Assembly: GCF_030052815.1 (NCBI RefSeq)
Contig: NC_079499.1
Span: 71,067,760-71,131,759 of the forward strand
Reading direction: 5' to 3'
Source: Hevea brasiliensis
Lineage: Eukaryota; Streptophyta; Magnoliopsida; Malpighiales; Euphorbiaceae
Length of the DNA stretch: 64,000 nt
Position 1 is the first letter of the stretch; the number at the start of each line of letters is the position of its first letter. Below the pieces are notes generated by a model. That model made no database searches. It was not told the origin of the DNA and saw only the letters and a list, made by a program, of their open reading frames with translations. This document shows positions 56,789 to 64,000 of this stretch, in pieces. The position numbers and the translations under genes were made by a program.

Positions 56789-57620
56789 ATGGAAGAGGGT
56801 GATCGTTCAGTCGATCAATCTATTGAGGCTGAGGTGCAAGGGGATGCCCCAGGCCTACATAATGTTAGTGGTTCATTGCACCAGACCACTGAGCATGATT
56901 TCTGCTTTCGATTCGATCAGCAGATGGCTGCAATGTTTCAACAAATGGCTGGTAATGTACCTACTCAAGTCCCAATACAGACACCAGTGGTACAACCACA
57001 TTCTCCTACTAGGCAGTATGACAAATTGATGAAGTATGGGGCTACAGAGTTTAAGGGGACAGTAGATCCTCTAGAAGCTGAACAATGGTTAGAGAGGATG
57101 GATAGGGTGTTCAAAAAGCTACATTGTACAGAGGAGCTCAGATTTGAATACTCAGTGTCCTTACTACAGGGGCATGCTTATGACTGGTGGAAAACCATTC
57201 CCCACGATCTAGTAGAACTGTAGTGCTAACATGGAATGACTTTCTCGTGAATTGATGAAATATGTCCTCGATGCTTATGTAGACCGGAAGTTACAAGAAT
57301 TCCTAATTCAAACAGGGAACAGTCGATGGCTGAGTATGAAAGAGAATTTTCCACTTTGAGCCATTATGCAAGAAGTTTACTTGCTACCAGGAGAGATGCA
57401 AGAGGTTTGAAACGGCTTGAAGCCCGATGTCGGACTACAAGTAGTCGGCTTCAAACACACTAACTTCTCCGAACTTATTTCTCAAGCTCTAGAGTTAGAA
57501 AGAATTGAGTCCAAGTGCTCCCGAGAAAAGAAATCGGAGAAGACAGAGAAAGAGGAAAATCAAGAGAAACGAGTTCGGTGGTCCCTCTGGAAAGAGGAAG
57601 AACTATGAGGGACACGAGAG
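56789..57620 (+). pseudogene. Gypsy gag (Gy-E copy 2)
   Basis: ATG at 56789 (MEEGDRSVDQSIEAEVQG). It is open to 57223 and includes the EFKGTVDPLEAEQWLERMD and SVSLLQGHAYDWWKTIPH blocks. About 15 residues after NVSGS differ completely from copy 1 (56872-56925), although the flanks are identical. From 57220 on the sequence loses bases repeatedly at former CAG/CTG sites and frame is lost. The tail FKHTNFSELISQALELERIE is recognisable at 57440-57510. The late damage looks more like consensus error than ordinary decay. Confidence 0.88.
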
Positions 57621-57872
57621 GTGGCAAGAAGTCCGGTAGGGAAGACATTCAGAATGAAACCTCCTCTATCTGGTCAGCAGAGTACCGGAGGTTCCTACCA
57701 TTCCCGCCAATGTGAAAATTGTGGAAGATATCATGGTGGGATATGCTATAAGGCTATTGGAGCCTGTTATAAATGTGGAGGCACAAGACACTTTGCCAAG
57801 GACTGCACCAGTAGTCGTAGAGTTGGACCACCTCCTACTACTGCAGAAGGGTCACCAGAGCCCCGTCACTAG
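57621..57872 (+). pseudogene. Zinc knuckles (Gy-E copy 2), knuckle intact
   Basis: An open stretch with CENCGRYHGGIC, then an intact CCHC knuckle CYKCGGTRHFAKDC at about 57765-57806, then the Pro/Thr tail. It would bind RNA. It is separated from gag and protease by frameshifts. Confidence 0.87.
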
Positions 57873-57937
57873 AAGTTCACAACCACCCGGAGAGGTAGAG
57901 GCGGGGGTAGAGGTAGCCCAAAGAGCACCAAGGTACA

Positions 57938-58226
57938 ATGAAACATTCAGAGCAAGACAGTGCTCCGGTCAGAGTCTATGCAATGAGACAGAGGGAAGAG
58001 GCCGAGACATCTGATGTTGTGGCTGGTACCTTCTCAACTTTTAACCAAGATGTGTTTGTGTTATTTGATCGGGGTTCAACCCATTCTTACGTGAGTGCTA
58101 GCATCATTGATTGCATTGCTATTCCATGTACAAAAAATGGACTTTGAGGTCCTAGTAACAAGTCCGCTAGGACAGGAAGTTAGGGAAATAAATTTTGATG
58201 CATTAGTGATTAGTCCTTTAGGATAG
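57938..58226 (+). pseudogene. Protease N-terminus with duplicated motif (Gy-E copy 2)
   Basis: RVYAMRQREEAETS, then FSTFNQDVFVLFDRGSTHSY (Pro of DPGS changed to Arg), then the same A-run frameshift and the same VLVTSPLG / ALVISPLG duplication as copy 1. Confidence 0.85.
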
Positions 58227-59130
58227 GGATAGGGATTGTGATAATAAGTGAAATTAGTTTTGGAAGAGTTTATCGGCGAAAAGTATTTCCTGACACACCA
58301 TAAATTATAAAGCTAATTGGCGAGCCTATTTAATGTAAAGCAAGAGGACGTAAAAGTAAGTTACAGTAATAGAATTGCTCTAGATGAAGGCAGAGATGTT
58401 ACTGTTAGTAATTGTTAATGGATATTGTAATCAGAATAAGTTCGGATATCAGTGAATTCGAAAAGGATAAAGGATAGGATAATTTGATCTATTGGGATGT
58501 ATTGTAGTAACTATGCAATGTTCTTGATTGTTTATACTGAAACTGTGGATTATAGTACTAACTTGAGATTATTGTGTAGAGCTACGTACTACCTGATAGT
58601 ACACCTAGATGAGGATAGTTGCCAACGGCATCTGTTTTTGTATAGTTATGCCAGGACATAATTTAATTGTTAGAAATAAGTTTGAAAATCCTACTTAGGG
58701 ATCTAAAACTCAAAAGTTAGAATATCAAAAGGTTATAGTACGGTACAAAAGAAAGTAAGTTATAAAATATTGATAGATAAAATGAGTTATGGAAGCAGAG
58801 ATTTAAATAGTTGATTCATATATAACAAAGAAATATTACGAATGTGAGGAAGACTATGGACCAGAATGGTCAGAGGACCAATGACTGATGAATGATTCTA
58901 ACATGACCTCAAGGGTCATTCAAGAAGCAACGTGAACCGAAATATTAGACAGCATAATAGTAAGAGGAGATTGGTGTTATCCAAACAAATTAAACATTGT
59001 ATTAGATTATTAAAAGTCTTATACAAATTTGAGAAAAAAAAAGATTATACGATCATATAGAAAGGAGAAAATAAACGTATGACTATTGTAAGATGGCTAT
59101 TGGGTAAAATTTCGTGGACGAAATTTATTT
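58227..59130 (+). other. Non-coding filler (Gy-E copy 2)
   Basis: Follows 51791-52702 base for base apart from a few changes; the gatagg run at its start is one unit shorter. No coding frame. Confidence 0.82.
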
Positions 59131-59144
59131 AAGGGGGGGAGAAT
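59131..59144 (+). other. Polypurine tract, Gy-E copy 2
   Basis: aagggggggagaat before the third LTR, as in copy 1. Confidence 0.85.
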
Positions 59145-59186
59145 TGTAACACCCCTAAGTTCGGTAGTGCGTTCTACTGTTCCGGT
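59145..59186 (+). repeat. Third LTR of Gy-E, first 42 bp
   Basis: TGTAACACCCCTAAG to TACTGTTCCGG, then cut by Cop-B. The other LTRs continue with tgaccagtgctg. The remainder should lie to the right of Cop-B, outside the window. Confidence 0.93.
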
Positions 59187-61284
59187 TGAAGGAACGGAAG
59201 TGTGAAAAACACAAGATTATACCATTGAATTCAAAAATTTTCACCTAGGGTCACATGCACCATGCAAGATTTATTTTTATCTATTTGATTTCAATGATAA
59301 ACAACATATTAAAACTCTTTTAATATGTTTTTGGATCTGTATTTGCCATTTAAAATTTTAAAATTAATCAGATTAATTTTAGAACCTAGATTAAATCAAG
59401 AACGATTACACTAACCTCTTGATGTGCCGCTGCGCCTTTGAGATTTGTCTTCAGGACACCAGATGTTATCCCTCTAGCTTGTCCACACCAAGAACACCTA
59501 TGGCAGCCCTTGAATAGCTTCTAAAGCTTTTTCTATTAATTAGAAAATCAAGTTCTGCCTTTTAAGAGATTAAAGATGTAAACAGGACACTAGAAACAAT
59601 TTCTAGTGTTCTTAATTCAAGAGATTGATGGCTAATGCCTTTGAATTGATGAGAGATGAAGAGAAATAGCTGGAGAGGCTCAAAGTGGCGTGAAAAATGA
59701 GAGGAGAGGCTGCTGGTTATTTTTTCTTTTCATAACCACACTTAAATAGCTAGGTTAACACATTAAACCCTTGCCACATGTCACCCTTTGATTAGCTCTA
59801 GGTTTAAGTGACCCAATCAAATTGTGCCAAGTGTCAAACCTATATTTAATCTTGATTTTAATCATCTTACATGATTAAAAAACATTTGGCAAGCTTATGT
59901 GTTATGCCATGTGTCACCATCTCATGATGCCACGTGTCACACTGCAAAATGACCAAAATGCCCCTGTGTCTTAATTTTCAGTTCTCAACCCAAAATAATT
60001 ATTTTTCTTCTTCTAATTAATTTATATCAACTATAAATTAATTAATTAATCTCTATTAATTAATTTCTCATTAATTAAATTCATATTTAAACACTTTAAA
60101 TATAAATTTAACTTATATTATACATCCAATAATCTAGATTTGGTTTCAAGTCATGCTAGGGACTTTGCAATCTAATTGCAAACCAAACCTATTTAATTAA
60201 TCAATTAAACTCTTTAATTAATTAATTAAATCATATTTAATTAGGTGATAACTTGTGTATGTGTGTGACTTACTAGGCTCATCACTAATTGGCAATGAGA
60301 AATGATATCAACTCTTAATATCATCAGAACTCTTTCTTACCATAAATGATTTCTCTAAATCATTTTATGAACCTCATAGACCATGGTTAACACCTAGCAT
60401 AGCATGCCATGGCCACCCAATTAGTAATAAGGTTTACCTTAAATGAACCTATAATCATATGTTACCATGCACTAGAATCTCTCTGTTACAAAATCCCAAC
60501 TCAAGCTGGAGTCATGGTTTATGTCAAACTCCATTTGCTATGAATATTATGTTCTCTTTTAATTCCAGTTCTTGATTAAAAAGATTTTCTCATCAGAAAC
60601 TCTTTTCTGAATAAATCTATCTGTCCTGACCAGGAACTTGAAACATCAAGAACAATTAAATGAACATAGGATTTTATCTCTATTTACTTAGAGGAACAGA
60701 TTCCATCTTGATCAACACCTACCTCCATAAATAACTAGTACGAGCCAACACATGCCCATATACCCATACATAGTACAAGTATGAAAGCAGTATCAAACTC
60801 AAACTACCTATATACAAGATAACTGTGCTATCTCAGGTCTAAAGATTATATGCACTGATATGATTTATGACAAAACATTGATAAGAGTAAACTCCATGTG
60901 CTTGTCATAAGCGTCACTGGTTCGGCCTACTTATCATTTATAAGTGCCTATCATGTTTGTTATATGGCATGAGACTCACCATTCCATCTTATTTATATCT
61001 CATATAAATAACTTGGGAACAAACATGAATACAATCTTTCTGGATAAGTCATGTCCTTATTATGAAGTATCCTCGATTGTGAACCTATTTATGATACTTC
61101 GTGCTAGAAATATTGTCACTCATATTCTTAACAACTTAAGAATAATATTTCTAACAAAATATCAATGGACCTTTTCTATTACACATAAATATATTACGTA
61201 AACGGAAAAGTGGAAATGCCTTTATTAATAAAAACATGTACAAGATACATACTAAATGATATGCTCTAGGGCATACTACTAACA
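59187..61284 (-). repeat. 3' LTR of Cop-B (2,098 bp)
   Basis: TG at 59187 to CA at 61284, nearly identical to 3673-5779. TATA-like GCTATTTAAG on the reverse strand at 59741-59750. Confidence 0.95.
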
Positions 61285-61294
61285 ATCTCCCACT
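61285..61294 (-). other. Polypurine tract, Cop-B
   Basis: AGTGGGAGAT on the reverse strand, directly upstream of the 3' LTR; a typical copia form. Confidence 0.88.
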
Positions 61295-61298
61295 AGCA

Positions 61299-62800
61299 CT
61301 AGAGCCATTCATTACAATATCTTAGACCTATCTTCTCAAGATGTCGGTCTAAATGAGTCTATGACATAGGCTTAGTGAATGGATCAGCTGGATTTTCAGC
61401 TGATGCTATTTTCTTCATGGCTACATCGCCTCGCCCAACTATATATCTGATAATGTGGTAGTGCCTTTCTATGTGTTTGGATTTTGGGTGAGACCTTAGT
61501 TCCTTAGCCTGTATGACTGCTCCATTATTGTCACAGTGTAGTGGAACTGCTGACTCAATGGAAGGAACTATTGTAAGTTCTGTCACGAACTTCTTTATCC
61601 AAACAGCTTCCTTTGCAAGATCTCGATGCAAGAATATACTCGACCTGTAGTGGAATCTGCAATGCTCTGTTGGAACTCTTCCAACCGATGCACCTCCATT
61701 ACAAATGAACACATATCCGAGGTAGACTTTCTATCATCGATATCGATTGGAAATTAGAATCGTATAACCATCCAATTGCAAGTCTCCACCTCCATAAATC
61801 AAGAATAAATCCTTAGTTCTTCTCAAGTACTTAAGGATATTCTTGATCGCTATCGAGTTGTTCTAAACTGGATTGGATTGATACCGCTAGTCAAACTAAC
61901 GACATATGCGATATCGGCCTAGTACACAACATTGCATATATTAAACTTCCAATAGCCAAGCATATGGAATCTGGCCATCTTATCTCTTTCTTCAGGTGTC
62001 TTTGGAGACATCTCTTTAGAAAGATGGATACCATGTCTCACTGGTAACAATCCTCTCTTGGAATCAAGCATGTTAAACCTCTTTAACACCTTTTCCAAGT
62101 ATAGACTTTGGGATAAACCTATTATTCTTTTCGCTCTATCTCTATAGATGCGAATCCCAAGAATATAGGTTGCCTCCCCTAAGTCTAACAAGGAGAATGT
62201 ATTAGACAACAATACCTTTAAAGTTCTCAACATACATGTGTAAATAACAATCACCAGTATGTCATCCACATATAAGACAAGGAAAGTGATAGCACTGTCA
62301 CTAACCTTCTTATATACACATGGCTCATCCTCATTTTTGATAAAACCAAAGGATTTAATGGCTTCATCAAAACGGATGTTCCAACTCCTCGAAGCTTGTT
62401 TCAACCCATAAATGGATCACTTTAGCTTGCATACCTTGGAACCATCTTGGGATTCAAATCCCCTAGGTTGTTCCATGAAAATGTTTTCTTCAATGTATCC
62501 ATTGAGAAAAGCTGTTTTGACATCCATCCCAAATCTCATAATCATAGTATGCATATTGCTAATAAAATCCTAATTGATTTAAGCATGGCAACAAAGCAGA
62601 AAGTCTCCTCATAGTCTATTCCTTGCCTTTGGCGAAACCCTTTCGCTACTAGCCTTGCCTTATAGGTCTCTACCTTTCCATCAGAACCAATTTTCTTCTT
62701 GAAAACCCATTTGTTCCCTATAGGTACAATACCTTCAGGTGGGTCAACAAGATCCCAAACTTGATTCTTATACATGGAATCAATCTCAGATTTCATAGCA
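61299..62800 (-). pseudogene. Copia reverse transcriptase and RNase H (Cop-B)
   Basis: Starts near 62796 with MKSEIDSMYKNQVWDLV, then GNKWVFKKKIGSDG and YKARLVAKGFRQRQGIDYEE. A break follows around 62410-62540. It resumes with KQASRSWNIRFDEAIKSFGF, the catalytic LYVDDILV (about 62255-62278) and DLGEATYILGIRIYRDRAKR. RNase H reads KEAVWIKKFVTEL, LHCDNNGAVIQAKE, SKHIERHYHIIRYIVGRGDV and NPADPFTKPMS. A stop comes next, then THLDRHLEKIGLRYCNEWL to 61299. The stretch 61713-61918 is coding-like but scrambled at CAG/CTG sites. All domains are present and several frames are broken. Confidence 0.93.
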
Positions 62801-63349
62801 TCAATCCATTTTGAAGAGTCTATATCTGATATAGCTTCTTCATAGGTAGATCATCTCCATGATCTACTTCTTCATGAGTAGACAACTCTTGTTCTTCTTC
62901 ATGAAGAAAACCATATCTCACTGGTGGGTGAGATACCCTGGTTGTTCTACGAGGAACAGCTGTAGATGTTTCATAAATGAGTATAGGTTGACTAGATGGA
63001 TCTATATCCATCTAATCTGTTGGTTGGTCAGAATTCTCCAATTCTAACTCTATTTGCCTTCCTTTGCCTCCTTCTTGAACAAACTGTTGTTCAAGAAATG
63101 TGGCATCTCTACTTATCACAACCTTTTGTGAAGTAGGCAAATAAAAATAATATCCAAAACTATCTTTTGGATATCCAACAAATCGACCTTTTCTGATCTG
63201 GTCTCCAATTTATCGTTGTTCACTTTTGATATAAGTGGACAACCCCAAATCTTAACATGCTTTAGACTTGGTTTTCTTCCATGCCATATCTCATAAGGTG
63301 TGGAAGAAAGCGATTTTGATGGAATCCTTTCGTAATATACAAAGTGATT
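62801..63349 (-). pseudogene. Linker between integrase and reverse transcriptase (Cop-B)
   Basis: Low-complexity, acidic coding remnant with RRTTRVSHPPVRYGFLHEEE, the usual variable linker ahead of copia reverse transcriptase. Upstream, around 63120-63330, lie homologues of the integrase C-terminal part, frameshifted. Confidence 0.75.
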
Positions 63350-63964
63350 TTAATGCAAATCCCCAATGAAGATTGGCATATCAGTATAGCTCATCATACT
63401 ACGTACCATATCCAATAGGGTACGATTTCTCCTTTCAGATACACCATTCAGTTGTGGCGTTCCTGGAGGAGTCAGCTGAGAAACAATGCCATGCTCTCTC
63501 AAGTATTCATCAAATTCAGTACTCAAATATTCACCTCCACGATCTGATCGAAGAGCTTTAATACTTTTTCCTGTTTGATTTTCTACTTCAGATTTAAATT
63601 CCTTAAACTTTTCAAAGGATTCATGTTTGTATTTCATCAAATACAAATACCCAAACCTTGATTTATCATCAGTAAAGGTAATAAAATAATGAAAGCCCCC
63701 TCTAGCCATTTCTTTAAACGGACCACATACATCACTATGTATTAGTTCCAAAATATTTTCAGCTCTTAGCCCTTGTCCAACAAAGGGTGATCTAGTCATT
63801 TTGCCTTGAAGGTAAGATTCACAAGTTGGAGTAGGCTCAGAGCCCAATGAGGATAGAATCCCCATTTTCTCCAATTTTGCAATCCTATCTTCTGCAACAT
63901 GACATAACCTTAAGTGCCAAATATATTTTGAACTTGAGTTGGTTTTCACCATGGTATTGTATTC
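63350..63964 (-). pseudogene. Copia integrase (Cop-B)
   Basis: Open from 63952 to 63350. The HHCC-type region is WHLRLCH then CESYLQGK, with the second Cys of the pair changed to Tyr. The core has HSDVCGPF (Asp), FITFTDDKSR, ALRSDRGGEY (Asp), LTPPGTPQLNGVSERRNRTL (Glu) and MVRSMMSYTDMPI. All three catalytic acids are present. It is the same segment as 1-590 of Cop-A, where the frame is broken, so Cop-B is the better preserved copy. It ends at an abrupt loss of similarity near 63970. Confidence 0.92.
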
Positions 63965-64000
63965 ATTTAGATTGCTATACTCTGGCCAGTGGAAACACTT
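63965..64000. other. Sequence diverging from Cop-A at the window edge
   Basis: Cop-A continues upstream (606 onward, plus strand) with tagatcacttgcattcaatt. Cop-B instead reads tagattgctatactctggcc. Too short to identify; it could be a deletion, another insertion or a local error. Confidence 0.5.

Larger units (their letters stand above)
46262..59186 (+). mobile_element. Gy-E, tandem LTR-internal-LTR-internal-LTR array
   Basis: LTR 46262-50143 (3,882 bp), internal 50144-52716 (2,573 bp), LTR 52717-56598 (3,882 bp), internal 56599-59144 (2,546 bp), LTR 59145-59186 (cut by Cop-B). Both internals have the same gag start, the same protease frameshift, the same recombinant junction and the same non-coding tail, so they are copies of one element. 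A shared middle LTR points to unequal recombination or tandem duplication, not two separate insertions. Reverse transcriptase, RNase H and integrase are absent. Confidence 0.95.
59187..64000 (-). mobile_element. Cop-B, Ty1/copia retrotransposon, 3' part
   Basis: Reverse-strand copia of the same family as Cop-A: 3' LTR (59187-61284), polypurine tract, RNase H, reverse transcriptase, linker, integrase, then the window edge. It inserted into the third Gy-E LTR; the left flank ccggt is the candidate target duplication. It shows the pol part that Cop-A lacks here. Confidence 0.94.

Overview
The window is plant repeat DNA, with no host gene that I can support. Everything that codes is a decayed or non-autonomous LTR retrotransposon. 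AT-rich sequence, 2-4 kb LTRs, initiator-tRNA-Met primer sites and chromodomain-type integrase tails suggest pericentromeric heterochromatin of an angiosperm, probably a eudicot. The species cannot be told from the sequence. Names used here: Cop = Ty1/copia copies; Gy = Ty3/gypsy copies, probably the Tekay/Del-like chromovirus group; OTA = an Athila/Tat-like gypsy copy.

First nest (1-39309). A reverse-strand Gy-B-like LTR (5780-6033 plus 38999-39309) was the landing site for two elements. Cop-A (1-5779, reverse, cut by the window start) lies at its left edge. Gy-A (6034-38993, forward) carries a perfect 5-bp target duplication. The 3' LTR of Gy-A was hit twice more: by Gy-B (14447-20728, perfect duplication) and by a Gy-C solo LTR (21651-37735, perfect duplication). 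The solo LTR was itself opened by Gy-D (23877-36362), the only copy with a nearly full gag-pol. Removing the inserts rebuilds a 3' LTR of 3,789 bp against a 5' LTR of 3,834 bp.

Middle (39310-43011). This holds LTR-like DNA, an Athila/Tat-type LTR and primer site, and a gag fragment with four stops.

Second nest (43012-64000). The OTA gag is cut by a copia LTR (Cop-C), which is cut by a reverse gypsy LTR (Gy-F). Gy-F is cut by Gy-E, a tandem LTR-internal-LTR-internal-LTR array with two LTRs of 3,882 bp each. The last Gy-E LTR is cut after 42 bp by Cop-B (reverse, running off the right edge).

The most notable signal is that every gypsy LTR with an intact 5' end (Gy-A, B, C, D, E and the reverse Gy-B-like LTR) carries a segment about 170-177 bp from its start that is collinear with the internal control region of 5S rRNA. 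A run of T follows it at a short distance. The same LTR families share two adjacent hairpins whose stems differ in sequence but keep pairing, and most share a third inverted repeat near the LTR end. Short tracts in some copies look like systematic corruption of CAG/CTG sites, which should be excluded before any fine-scale dating.
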